Shown here piece by piece: positions 23,093 through 32,079 of a stretch of 64,000 nucleotides of DNA. Position 1 is the first letter of the stretch; each line of letters begins with the position of its first letter. Made by a program: the position numbers and the translations under genes. The DNA is from Streptomyces sp. SLBN-118. GTDB lineage: Bacteria; Actinomycetota; Actinomycetes; Streptomycetales; Streptomycetaceae. The notes under the pieces were generated by a model that saw only the letters and a list, made by a program, of their open reading frames with translations, was not told where the DNA came from and did not search any database. The DNA is taken from assembly GCF_006715635.1 (NCBI RefSeq), contig NZ_VFNP01000002.1, positions 620,001-684,000 on the forward strand, given 5' to 3'.

Positions 23093-24571
23093 GTGCAGCA
23101 AGGTGGCATAGTCAGCACGTTTCCGCCGGCGGGCGGGCGTCTGGCGAACGAGGCAATCAGCCGGCCCGCCAGTGACTGGGAGCAGCGGTACCGCCGTACC
23201 GTGATCACCAGCGACACCGTGACCACCGCCTTTGTGGTGGCGGCGATCGGCAACTTCTTCGGGTCCCGCGACGCGGCCAACTGGCACGAGAAATGGGGAA
23301 TCCTCGCATTCGGCACCGAGCTGCTGGTGCTGGGGGCGCTTGCGGTGAGCCGGGCGTGGGCTCCGGCCGTGCTCGGCCAGGGCGCCGAGGAATTCCGCCG
23401 GCTCGGACGCTCAATGTTCACGGCGACCGTCGTCCTGGCGCTCGGCGGGATCGCGCTCACCTCGCGCAACATCAAGCTCTGGATCTTCGTCGCGATCCCC
23501 GCGCTCGCGCTCATCACCATGACCTCGCGGTATCTGCTGCGCCTCGGGCTGCACAAACAGCGGAAGGAAGGACGGTGCCTGAGACCCGTGCTCGCTGCCG
23601 GGAGCCCTGCCACCGTGCGCGACCTGATCACCCGAACCCGCAAGTTCCCGCACCTCGGCTGGCGAGTGGAGGCGGTGTGCACGCCTGACGGTCTCGGACT
23701 CGACGGTGACCAACTGGACGGAGTGCCGGTCGTCGGCCGACTGACCGACGTCGCGGGCCACATCCGCCGCGACGGCTACCGCGTCGTCGCGGTCACACCG
23801 GACCCGCACTGGTCACCGGACCGGCTGCAGCGGCTGGCTTGGAACCTCGAAGGCAGCGATGCCGAGATGGTCGTGGCCCCCGTGCTGATGGAGGTGGCCG
23901 GCCCGCGGCTGCACGTCGACGCGGTGCTCGGGATCCCGCTGCTGCGGGTCAGCATGCCGATCTTCACCGGGGGCCGCCGGGCGGTCAAAGAGGTCGTCGA
24001 CCGGATGGGCGCAGCGATCCTGCTGATGCTGTTCGCGCCGCTGATGGTGCTCGTCGCGCTGCTTGTGCTGGTGGACAGTCGCGGTGGAGCGTTCTTCCGC
24101 CAGCGCAGGGTCGGCAAGGACGGCCGCGAGTTCACCATTCTCAAGTTCCGCACCATGGTCGCCGGGGCTCATGGAGCACGTGCAGAGCTGGCCGGCCTCA
24201 ACGAGGGCGCCGGCCTGCTGTTCAAGGTCCGCCGGGATCCGCGGCTGACCCGGGTGGGAGCAGTGCTGCGCCGGTACTCGATCGACGAACTCCCGCAGCT
24301 TTTCAACGTACTCACCGGATCGATGTCGCTCGTCGGTCCGCGGCCTCCACTACCGGAGGAGTCCGCTGCGTACGGCCCGGACATCCGGCGACGGCTGCTG
24401 GTCAAGCCCGGACTCACCGGCCTGTGGCAGATCAGCGGACGCAGCGACCTGCCGTGGGAGGAGGCGGTCCGGCTGGACCTGCGGTACGTGGAGGACTGGT
24501 CGCTCGCCCTGGACACAGTGATCTTGTGGAAGACGCTGCGTGCGGTGCTCCAGGGGCAGGGGGCCTACTGA
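23093..24571 (+). CDS. Polyprenyl glycosylphosphotransferase (initiating sugar-phosphate transferase)
   Basis: A 492-residue polytopic membrane protein of the WbaP/CpsE class. It has four N-terminal transmembrane segments (about 35-150), a CoA-binding-like cytosolic domain (about 160-280), a reentrant helix (about 300-335) and a catalytic C-terminal domain. The catalytic domain has FFRQRRVGKDGREFTILKFR, RRYSIDELPQLFNVL with the Asp-Glu pair, SLVGPRPPLPEE and KPGLTGLWQISGRSDLPWEE. The family transfers a sugar-1-phosphate from an NDP-sugar to undecaprenyl phosphate, the first step of a Wzx/Wzy polysaccharide. It is the first gene of the operon. The GTG start is weakly supported by GGGGGG upstream; a later start would only trim the cytosolic N-terminus. 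Confidence 0.93.
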   Translation: MQQGGIVSTFPPAGGRLANEAISRPASDWEQRYRRTVITSDTVTTAFVVAAIGNFFGSRDAANWHEKWGILAFGTELLVLGALAVSRAWAPAVLGQGAEEFRRLGRSMFTATVVLALGGIALTSRNIKLWIFVAIPALALITMTSRYLLRLGLHKQRKEGRCLRPVLAAGSPATVRDLITRTRKFPHLGWRVEAVCTPDGLGLDGDQLDGVPVVGRLTDVAGHIRRDGYRVVAVTPDPHWSPDRLQRLAWNLEGSDAEMVVAPVLMEVAGPRLHVDAVLGIPLLRVSMPIFTGGRRAVKEVVDRMGAAILLMLFAPLMVLVALLVLVDSRGGAFFRQRRVGKDGREFTILKFRTMVAGAHGARAELAGLNEGAGLLFKVRRDPRLTRVGAVLRRYSIDELPQLFNVLTGSMSLVGPRPPLPEESAAYGPDIRRRLLVKPGLTGLWQISGRSDLPWEEAVRLDLRYVEDWSLALDTVILWKTLRAVLQGQGAY

Positions 24572-24653
24572 TGCGCGGGGAACTGCAACTGGACCGTCCC
24601 GGCGGCGCACGGACTGCAGGCCGGGAGGGCCTGCCTGGGGGGAGGAACGGGCA

Positions 24654-25970
24654 ATGAGAGTCAGCGTTTTCGGGCTCGGCTACGTGGGTTGTGTGTCGGC
24701 CGCGTGTCTGGCCAGCATGGGTCACGAGGTCATCGGGGTGGACGTGAACCAGGTGAAGGTCGACCTGGTCAACGACGGCAAGGCCCCGGTGGTCGAGGAG
24801 GGGATCGGCGAGCTCATCGCCGACGTCGTGCGGACCGGAGCATTGCGGGCCACCGGCGACGTCCGCGAGGCGATCATGGGCAGCGAGGTGTCGCTCATCT
24901 GCGTGGGCACGCCGTCGGAGCCCAACGGCAGCCTGTGCACCACGTACTTGGAGCGGGTCACCGAGCAGATCGGCGCCGCGCTTGCCGAGCGCGGTGGGCG
25001 GCACACCGTCGTGTTCCGCAGCACCATGCTCCCGGGCACCTGCCTGAACCTGCTGGTACCGATCCTGGAGAAGTCCGTCGGCGCCACGGCCGGGGTGGAC
25101 CTCGGGGTCGCGGTCAACCCGGAGTTCCTGCGCGAGGGCACGAGCGTGCGGGACTTCTTCGACCCGCCCAAGACCGTCATCGGCGAGCTCGACCCGGCAA
25201 GCGGCGATGTGGTGATGTCGCTGTACGACGGCTTGCCCGGCGAGGTGTTCCGGGTGCCGGTCCCGACGGCCGAGGCGATCAAATACGCGGACAACGCGTT
25301 CCACGGCCTCAAGATCGGCTTCGCGAACGAGCTGGGCGCGGTGTGCCAGGCGCTCGGGGTGGACTCGCACCAGGTGATGGACGTGTTCCTGGCCGACCGC
25401 AAGCTGAACATCAGCCCCGCCTACCTGCGGCCCGGCTTCGCCTTCGGTGGCTCCTGCCTGCCCAAGGACCTGCGCAGCCTGGTCCACGCGGCCCAGCGGG
25501 CCGATGTCTCGGTGCCCATCCTCGCCCACGTGCTGCCCTCCAACTCCGACCATCTGCAGCGCGCGGTGGAGCTGGTCGAGCGCACCGGCAAGCGCCGGGT
25601 GGGCCTGTTCGGGCTGTCCTTCAAACCCGGCACCGACGACCTCCGCGAGAGCCCGCTCGTCGAGCTGGCGGAGCGGCTCTTCGGCAAGGGTTACGACCTG
25701 CGAATCCACGACGCCAACGTGAGCCTCTCGCGGCTGCTCGGCGCGAACCGCGAGTACATCGAGAACCGGCTGCCGCACCTCGCACAGTTGCTTGCGGATT
25801 CCGTCGACGAGGTGCTCGAGCACGCCGAGGTGTGTCTGGTCGGGACCAGGGATCCGGCCGTGCTGTCGGCGCTGCCCCATGGCGACGGCCCGGTGATTGT
25901 CGACCTCATCCACCTTCCCGACGCCGAGGCGCGCCGGGCCGAACCGGGGTACGTGGGCCTTGCTTGGTGA
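24654..25970 (+). CDS. GDP-mannose 6-dehydrogenase (AlgD-type nucleotide-sugar dehydrogenase)
   Basis: A 438-residue enzyme starting at ATG 24654 with GGGGGGAGGAA 5-7 bases upstream. VFGLGYVGCVSAACLASMGH is the NAD-binding motif. AVNPEFLREGTSVRDF, then PGFAFGGSCLPKDLRSL (about 252-268, with the catalytic Cys and Lys) and LSFKPGTDDLRESPLVELAE complete the fold. The wording GFAFGGSCLPKDLR, TDDLRESPLVELAE and YIENRLPHL is that of AlgD rather than of UDP-glucose dehydrogenases. It would oxidise GDP-mannose to GDP-mannuronate, giving the polymer a uronic acid. The call as AlgD rather than Ugd is by motif comparison from memory and is not absolute. Confidence 0.85.
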   Translation: MRVSVFGLGYVGCVSAACLASMGHEVIGVDVNQVKVDLVNDGKAPVVEEGIGELIADVVRTGALRATGDVREAIMGSEVSLICVGTPSEPNGSLCTTYLERVTEQIGAALAERGGRHTVVFRSTMLPGTCLNLLVPILEKSVGATAGVDLGVAVNPEFLREGTSVRDFFDPPKTVIGELDPASGDVVMSLYDGLPGEVFRVPVPTAEAIKYADNAFHGLKIGFANELGAVCQALGVDSHQVMDVFLADRKLNISPAYLRPGFAFGGSCLPKDLRSLVHAAQRADVSVPILAHVLPSNSDHLQRAVELVERTGKRRVGLFGLSFKPGTDDLRESPLVELAERLFGKGYDLRIHDANVSLSRLLGANREYIENRLPHLAQLLADSVDEVLEHAEVCLVGTRDPAVLSALPHGDGPVIVDLIHLPDAEARRAEPGYVGLAW

Positions 25971-27240
25971 CACATCGTTCGGTGACACGGCCGGCCGCGA
26001 CCGGCCCAACCGGCGCGCGCTGATCCTGGTGGAGAACCTGTCGGTGCCGTTCGACCGGCGGGTGTGGCAGGAGTGCACGACGCTGCGCGACGCGGGCTGG
26101 GAGGTGCACGTCATCTGCCCCCGGGGGGAGAAGCGGGACACGGAGCCGGAGGCGGAGATCGACGGGGTGCGGATCCACCGCTACCCGTTGCGCGCGGCCA
26201 CCGGAGGGCCGGCCGGCTACCTACGGGAGTACGGATCGGCGTTGTGGCACACGGTCCGGCTGGCCCGCAAGGTCGGCCCGGTCGACGTGGTCCACGCCTG
26301 CAACCCGCCCGACCTGCTGTTCCTGCCGGCCCTGTGGCTGAAGCGGCGCGGCGCGCGGTTCGTCTTCGACCAGCACGACCTGGTACCCGAGCTGTACCTG
26401 TCCCGGTTCGACCGCGGCAAGGACCTGCTCTACCGCGCCGTGTGCGCGCTGGAACGGCGGACCTACCGGGCCGCGGACATCGTGCTCGCCACGAACGAGA
26501 GCTACCGGGACGTCGCGATACGCCGCGGTGGCCAGCGGCCGGAGGACGTGTTCGTGGTGCGCAGCGCGCCCCAGATCGACCGGTTCCAACCGGTGCCGCC
26601 CGAGCCGGAGTTGAAGCGCGGCAAGCCTCATCTGCTGTGCTACCTCGGCGTCATGGGCCCGCAGGACGGCGTCGACTACGCCTTGCGGGCCCTCGCGAAG
26701 CTGCGCGACGGGCTCGGGCGGACCGACTGGCATGCGGTGTTCGTCGGCGCCGGCGACACGTTCGACGCGATGGTGGAGCTGTCCCGGCGGCTCGGGCTCT
26801 CGGAGCAGGTGGAGTTCACCGGGCGCATTCCGGACGCCGATCTGGTGCGCCACCTGTCCACCGCGGACGTGTGCCTCTCCCCCGACCCGCACAATCCGCT
26901 CAACGACGTGTCGACCATGAACAAGGTCCTGGAGTACATGGTGATGGGCCGGCCGGTCGTCTCGTTCGACCTCCGGGAGGCGCGAGTCTCCGCCGGTGAC
27001 GCCGCCATCTACGCCCACGCCAACGACGAGGCCGAGTTCGCCGAACTCATCGCGCTACTCCTGGACGATCCGGAGAAGCGGGCCCAGATGGGCAAGATCG
27101 GCCAGGAGCGGATCAGTGGGCCGCTCTCCTGGCGGAACTCCCAGCGATCGCTGCTCGCTGCCTACGCCGCCGCCTGCCATGACCACGCTCCGGCGTCGGC
27201 GGGCGACCCTGACCATGCAGGGCGGAGGCCGCGCCGTTGA
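25960..27240 (+). CDS. Glycosyltransferase family 4
   Basis: A 426-residue GT-B glycosyltransferase if TTG 25960 is the start, which overlaps the dehydrogenase by 11 bases. A further TTG at 25897 would add 21 residues, and neither has a strong ribosome site. VENLSVPFDRRVWQECTTLRDAGWEVHVI is the N-terminal Rossmann start (28-56 region of the longer form). FVFDQHDLVPELYLSRF follows, then the C-terminal nucleotide-sugar part YLGVMGPQDGVDYALRAL, and MNKVLEYMVMGRPVVSFDLRE with the family's Glu motif. It adds one sugar to the lipid-linked repeat unit on the cytoplasmic face. Donor and acceptor are unknown. Confidence 0.85.
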   Translation: MLGDTSFGDTAGRDRPNRRALILVENLSVPFDRRVWQECTTLRDAGWEVHVICPRGEKRDTEPEAEIDGVRIHRYPLRAATGGPAGYLREYGSALWHTVRLARKVGPVDVVHACNPPDLLFLPALWLKRRGARFVFDQHDLVPELYLSRFDRGKDLLYRAVCALERRTYRAADIVLATNESYRDVAIRRGGQRPEDVFVVRSAPQIDRFQPVPPEPELKRGKPHLLCYLGVMGPQDGVDYALRALAKLRDGLGRTDWHAVFVGAGDTFDAMVELSRRLGLSEQVEFTGRIPDADLVRHLSTADVCLSPDPHNPLNDVSTMNKVLEYMVMGRPVVSFDLREARVSAGDAAIYAHANDEAEFAELIALLLDDPEKRAQMGKIGQERISGPLSWRNSQRSLLAAYAAACHDHAPASAGDPDHAGRRPRR

Positions 27241-28604
27241 GCGATGACACGATACGCCTGGTCACGATCGGGCGGATTGTCCGTCGGCGTTGGCGGATTC
27301 TCACCATCCTCGCCATGGTGGGTGCGCTCGTCGGATACGGCACCTCTTTGCTGATTCCGCCGCGCTACACGACGTCGGCATCGGTACTGCTGCCGGGGGC
27401 GTGGGAGGAGCGCGAGCTGCGGACTCAGCAGGAGATCGCGACCAGTTCGGTGGTGGTCGACCGCGCGGCTGCCACACTCCACTGGACCGGGGTCAGCGGC
27501 AGCGAGCTGCGGGAGCAGGTGAGCGCCAAGGCCGCCGACGGGAACATCATCAAGATCTCGGGCACGGCCGATACCCCGAAGCGCGCGCAGCAACTCTCCG
27601 ACCAAGTGGCCCAACAGTTCGTCGCATTCGCCGCCCGGATCGTGGACGACAGCACCGACCCCGAAGCGGCGGCGCAGCTCGAGGCACTGCGGCAGATGGT
27701 GGTGAAGACCAGCCGCCGTATCACCGAGCTGGCCGATGCGGCCGATCCGGGGCAGACCGTGGAGAGCGTGCAGTCCCGCACCGAGCTCGAGAAGCTGCGC
27801 ACCTCGCTGCAGGAGGCCATCAAAAAGCTGGACCAGGCCGACCCGGCTGCCAGCAAGGCCAGCATGGTCGTCATGGGCCCGGCGGCCCGGCCGGCCGGAG
27901 AGGCACCGCCGACGAGGATGCAGCTCATCATCGCCGGGGCGCTGCTGTTCTTCCTCCTCGCGGTCATCGGCCATCTCACCGCCGCACGGATGAGTCGCCG
28001 ACTGCGCACCCAACCGGAGATCGCCGCGGCGCTGGGCTCGGCGCTGCTGGGTACCGTCGAGGTACCTGATGAACGGCCCGCGCACCGGACGGAAGGCCGT
28101 GGCCCGCGCGCCGTAATCCGCCGGCTGCTGGGCATCGACGTCCGGTGGGACATACCGACCCCGCAGGCGTCCGGCGACGAGGCCGACAGGCAGATCCGCT
28201 ACCGGCGGGTGTGCGCCCGCCTCCGGGACCAACTGCCGGCCCCCCGGAGGCTGCTGGTTGTCGTCCCGGAAGGCGACGAGGTCGCCCGCCGGGCCGCCGG
28301 GCAGCTCGTCGCCGAGGCCGCGGGCGATCCTCTGCTGCGCGTGGTGGGGGTTTCGGTGTCCCAGCCGCTGGTGCCGGACCGCGACAACGAGTCCGGTGCC
28401 CTGGTCGTGCTCAGCGCGGGCATCTGGACCGCAGCGGAGCTCGCCGGCATCGCCGAGGCGTGTGCGGACGCCAAGCACGAGGTCGTCGGCATCGTCCTCG
28501 CCGGCACGGTCCGGGCCCGTCCGACGCGGTCTGCCGGTCGTCCTCGTGATGCCGCCACGCCGGTGCTCTCGGTTGGCGACGACGCGAAGGGAAGTTCAGG
28601 GTGA
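27237..28604 (+). CDS. Wzz-like chain-length/co-polymerase protein, copy 1
   Basis: A 455-residue membrane protein. A transmembrane helix at about 20-42 is followed by an extracytoplasmic domain with Wzz character (PPRYTTSASVLLPG, QEIATSSVVVDRAA, ISGTADTPKRAQQLSDQVA). It includes a helical hairpin (about 140-200), then a second membrane helix (about 224-247) and a cytoplasmic tail of 200 residues. The tail has the outline of a BY-kinase domain (LLVVVPEGDEVARRAAGQLVAEA) but no Walker A Gly-Lys-Ser/Thr. It would set chain length with the Wzy polymerase. It overlaps the upstream glycosyltransferase and the next gene by 4 bases each. Confidence 0.8.
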   Translation: MSDDTIRLVTIGRIVRRRWRILTILAMVGALVGYGTSLLIPPRYTTSASVLLPGAWEERELRTQQEIATSSVVVDRAAATLHWTGVSGSELREQVSAKAADGNIIKISGTADTPKRAQQLSDQVAQQFVAFAARIVDDSTDPEAAAQLEALRQMVVKTSRRITELADAADPGQTVESVQSRTELEKLRTSLQEAIKKLDQADPAASKASMVVMGPAARPAGEAPPTRMQLIIAGALLFFLLAVIGHLTAARMSRRLRTQPEIAAALGSALLGTVEVPDERPAHRTEGRGPRAVIRRLLGIDVRWDIPTPQASGDEADRQIRYRRVCARLRDQLPAPRRLLVVVPEGDEVARRAAGQLVAEAAGDPLLRVVGVSVSQPLVPDRDNESGALVVLSAGIWTAAELAGIAEACADAKHEVVGIVLAGTVRARPTRSAGRPRDAATPVLSVGDDAKGSSG

Positions 28605-30124
28605 CGACGAGTACGACTTCGGAGTCGTCGGCCGCAGCTCCGCTACTGGACCTGCAGGCTCTGGTGGTGGCGGTGCGCAGGCGGCGCCGCTTCTGGTGCT
28701 CCGTGGCGCTGTTGGGGCTGCTCGTCGGCGCGGCGGTGGCGGTCCTGCTGCCGCCGGCGCCGACCGCGGTGACCAAGGTGTTGGTCGCGCATCAGGAGGA
28801 CCAGCCGAACGACCCCGGAACGCTGATCCGCACCGACGTCGCCCTGCTGCAAACCACGCGGATCGCCGACAAGGCCCTGAAGTCCCTCAAGTCCCCTGAA
28901 AAACCAGAGGACTTCATGCGGGACTACGGGGGTATCGGCTTGACCAACAACCTGCTGCAGATCACTGTGGAAGGTGACAGCGACGCGGAAGCGGTGACCC
29001 GCGCCAAGGCGCTGGCCGATGCGTTCGTCGCGGACCATGTGAGGCGAATTCAGGAAGCCGCGAACGCCGAGTCCAAGGCCCTGCTGACCCAGCGTGACCG
29101 GATGCAGGGCGAACTCGCCCAGGTCAACAAGGCGATCGGGGAGGCATCGCCGGAGAGCGGGCCCAAGGCGTCGGCGAACCTGGAGTCGCTCTTCGCCCGC
29201 CGGGCCGAACTCACCTCGCGGATCACCGATTTCGGCCAGCGCGCCGCGGAGGCGCGCATCGGCACGCCCAAGCTCGTCGCCGGCACACAGATCGTGGACG
29301 CACCGCGCGCCGTGCGGAACTCCCTGCCCAGGACCGCTGCCACCAACGCCGCGATCGGGCTCGTCCTCGGGCTCGTCCTCGGACTCGCGGTGGCCGCGGT
29401 CGGCGCGGTGGTCGCGGACCGCCCGGTGCTGCGCAGGGAGATCGCGGCGAACCTCGGCGCCTCGGTCATCGCGGAGCTGCCCCTCCGGTCGGGCAGGCTG
29501 TGGCAGCGCCGACGGATCCGGGCGGCACGGACAAGGCTCACCGCGTCCCTGGCCCGCACCGTGCGCGGCTGCGCGGAACCGGTGTCACTGCTGGAACTGG
29601 GCTGTGCGCGCACCACGAGCGTGATCGCCCTGGACCTCGCCAGGGCACTGGCGGCGGACGGGCGGCCAGTGGTGATCACCGATGGTCTGCCCGGCCCGCA
29701 GCTCGCGGACCGCCGCCCGAAGCCAGGAGACCCGACCGTGGTCAGCGGCGAGCGTGCCGCGGCCGTGTCGCATCAGGAACTCCGGATCGGCGTCGGCTCG
29801 GTGGCGCCCGGCGCGGCGTGGACCGACCTCCAGTACCTCGGCACTCAGACCGTGCTCGTCGTGCGTGCCGGGCACCGCAGCGCCGCGTGGCTGCACACCG
29901 TGGCGCGGCAGCTCGCGGACCAGCGCATTGCGGTGATCGGTGTGGTGCTGATCGACCCCGATCCGCGTGACCGGACCGACGGCACGCTGTGGGACGGGCT
30001 GCACACCGCGCTGCGCGGCCAGAGCGAGCGGCCGGTCCGACAGAACGGGCCGGGCCGGCGGCGTGCCGAGCGGCTGCCGATGTGGGCGGCACGCGTCCCG
30101 GACAGCGACCAGGAGGTGCGGTAG
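28601..30124 (+). CDS. Wzz-like chain-length/co-polymerase protein, copy 2
   Basis: A 507-residue protein with the same plan as the gene before it. It has a transmembrane helix at about 30-53, a periplasm-side domain with a coiled-coil stretch (EAANAESKALLTQRDRMQGE, about 145-215), and a second helix (about 248-275). A cytoplasmic domain follows in which LLELGCARTTSVIALDLARA occupies the place of the Walker A loop but lacks the Lys. ADGRPVVITDG resembles the Walker A' strand. It is therefore a BY-kinase-like fold without evident catalysis. Two consecutive Wzz-like proteins suggest a hetero-oligomer. It starts with GTGA overlapping copy 1 and ends 3 bases before asnB. Confidence 0.8.
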   Translation: MTTSTTSESSAAAPLLDLQALVVAVRRRRRFWCSVALLGLLVGAAVAVLLPPAPTAVTKVLVAHQEDQPNDPGTLIRTDVALLQTTRIADKALKSLKSPEKPEDFMRDYGGIGLTNNLLQITVEGDSDAEAVTRAKALADAFVADHVRRIQEAANAESKALLTQRDRMQGELAQVNKAIGEASPESGPKASANLESLFARRAELTSRITDFGQRAAEARIGTPKLVAGTQIVDAPRAVRNSLPRTAATNAAIGLVLGLVLGLAVAAVGAVVADRPVLRREIAANLGASVIAELPLRSGRLWQRRRIRAARTRLTASLARTVRGCAEPVSLLELGCARTTSVIALDLARALAADGRPVVITDGLPGPQLADRRPKPGDPTVVSGERAAAVSHQELRIGVGSVAPGAAWTDLQYLGTQTVLVVRAGHRSAAWLHTVARQLADQRIAVIGVVLIDPDPRDRTDGTLWDGLHTALRGQSERPVRQNGPGRRRAERLPMWAARVPDSDQEVR

Positions 30125-30127
30125 GAC

Positions 30128-32053
30128 ATGTGTGGCATCGCAGGCACTTACCGGTGGCCGGACGGGAAGGTCGTGACCGACCGGCTCACCGAAACCCTCG
30201 CCCACCGCGGTCCGGACGGGGCGGGCCGGTACAGCCACCCCGCCGGTGACGGCGAGGTGCACCTCGGGCACCGCCGGCTGGCCATCATCGACCTGTCCGA
30301 GACCGGCGCCCAGCCGATGGTCTCGGGCGGCCTCGTCCTGACGTACAACGGCGAGCTGTACAACGCACCCGAGCTCCGTGCCGAGCTGGCAGCCGCCGGG
30401 GTGCGCTTCCGCGGTACCTCCGACACCGAGGTGCTGCTGGAGGCCTGGCGGCGCTGGGGCACGGACTGCCTGCCCCGGCTGCGCGGCATGTTCGCGTTCG
30501 GGATCTTCGACGAGCGAACCGGTGAACTGGTGCTCGCCCGCGACCAGCTCGGCATCAAGCCGCTGTTCCTGCTCCGGCGTGGCGAGGGTCTGGTGTTCGC
30601 CTCCGAGCTCAAGGCGCTCGCCGCCGTGACCGGCGGGTCGCTGGAGGTGGACCATGCGGCGCTGGTGGCCTCCCTGCTGTACTACTGGGTGCCGGACTCA
30701 CGGTGCGCGTTCCGCGAAGCGGAGAAGCTGCCGCCGGGGAGCTGGCTGAGGTGCCGGCCCGACGGCCGGGTGGAGCGCGGCCGGTACTGGCACCTCCGGG
30801 AGGTCGCCGCCGAGGGCCGGGAGCGGGCCCGGAGCGGCGAGCAGCCGGACCTTGCTGCCGTCGTCGAGGAGTCGACTCGGCAGCACCTGCTCTCCGACGT
30901 GCCCGTGGCGACCTTCCTCTCCGGCGGGCTGGACTCCAGCTATCTGACCGCGCTGGCGGCCCGCGACCGACCCGGGATCTCCGCTTACACGATCGGGTTC
31001 CGCGCCGAGGACGCCAGGTTCGAGGCGATGCCGGACGACCTGCGCTATGCCCGGCAGGTGGCCGAGCGGTTCGGCGTCGACCTGCATGAGATCGAGATCG
31101 CTCCCAATGTGCTCGATCTGCTGCCGCAGATGACGTACCACCTGGACGAGCCGATCGGCGACCCCGCCGCGATCAACACGTTCCTGATCTGCTCGGCCGC
31201 CCGGGAGGCCGGGGTCAAGGTGATGCTCTCGGGGATGGGTGCCGACGAGCTGTTCGCCGGTTACCGCAAGCACCTGGCCAACCTGATCGCGCTGCGCTAC
31301 CAGCGCGTCCCGCGGCCCCTGCGGCGCGGCCTGGCCAGAGCCGTGGACCGGCTGCCGGTCGCCACGGCCCGTCGTGGGTACCGGTCGGTGCGCTTCGCGA
31401 AGCGGTTCCTCTCCTTCGCCGATCTGCCGGAGGAGACCGCGTTCCGGCGCAGCTACACCATGTACGACCAGGACGAGTTGCTCGCCCTGGTCGATCCGGA
31501 CCTGGCCGGGACGGTCGAGGACGTGCTGACCGAGCATGCGGACATCTACCAGGACAACGACCTCGACGACTTCGTCAACCGCATGTGCCTGGGCGACGCC
31601 CGGATGTTCCTGCCGGGCCTGAACCTCACTTACACGGACCGGTCGAGCATGGCCGCGTCGACCGAGGTGCGGGTGCCGTATGTGGATGTCGAGGTGGTCA
31701 AGGCGGCGTTCGCCGTGCCCGGTGATCGCAAGATCGTCGGACGGCAGGGCAAGGCCGTGCTCAAGGAGGCGGCCACCTCGGTCCTGCCCCGGGAGATCGT
31801 GTACCGGCCCAAGGGCCTGTTCAGCGCCCCGCTGCGCGCCTGGATGAGCCGGGATCTGGCACCGCTGGTGCGCGAGGTGGTGCACGACGGCGTGCTTGTC
31901 AGTTCCGGGCTCCTGCGCCGCGATGCGCTGGCGCGGATGGTCGCCGAGGACGCCGCCGGGCAGCGGGACTTCTCCAAGCATCTGTGGCATGTGCTGACCC
32001 TCGAGTACTGGTATCGCGGCGCGACCTCTGGGTCCGGCCAGAGCACTCGGTAA
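30128..32053 (+). CDS. asnB: Asparagine synthase-type glutamine amidotransferase
   Basis: A 641-residue AsnB-class enzyme. N-terminal MCGIAGTYRWPDG provides Cys2 as the glutaminase nucleophile. Class-II amidotransferase motifs LAHRGPDGAGRY and LGHRRLAIIDLSETGAQPM follow. The synthetase domain has FLSGGLDSSYLTALAA (PP-loop for ATP) and LSGMGADELFAGYRKHL. It transfers ammonia from glutamine to an adenylated carboxylate. Inside polysaccharide clusters such enzymes are known to amidate uronic acids, so with the AlgD-type dehydrogenase next door the probable product is a uronamide residue. Housekeeping asparagine synthesis is the alternative. It is co-directional with the Wzz genes (3-base gap). 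Confidence 0.92.
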   Translation: MCGIAGTYRWPDGKVVTDRLTETLAHRGPDGAGRYSHPAGDGEVHLGHRRLAIIDLSETGAQPMVSGGLVLTYNGELYNAPELRAELAAAGVRFRGTSDTEVLLEAWRRWGTDCLPRLRGMFAFGIFDERTGELVLARDQLGIKPLFLLRRGEGLVFASELKALAAVTGGSLEVDHAALVASLLYYWVPDSRCAFREAEKLPPGSWLRCRPDGRVERGRYWHLREVAAEGRERARSGEQPDLAAVVEESTRQHLLSDVPVATFLSGGLDSSYLTALAARDRPGISAYTIGFRAEDARFEAMPDDLRYARQVAERFGVDLHEIEIAPNVLDLLPQMTYHLDEPIGDPAAINTFLICSAAREAGVKVMLSGMGADELFAGYRKHLANLIALRYQRVPRPLRRGLARAVDRLPVATARRGYRSVRFAKRFLSFADLPEETAFRRSYTMYDQDELLALVDPDLAGTVEDVLTEHADIYQDNDLDDFVNRMCLGDARMFLPGLNLTYTDRSSMAASTEVRVPYVDVEVVKAAFAVPGDRKIVGRQGKAVLKEAATSVLPREIVYRPKGLFSAPLRAWMSRDLAPLVREVVHDGVLVSSGLLRRDALARMVAEDAAGQRDFSKHLWHVLTLEYWYRGATSGSGQSTR

Positions 32054-32079
32054 ACGGCTTAGGAATCAGAGGAGTTCGG

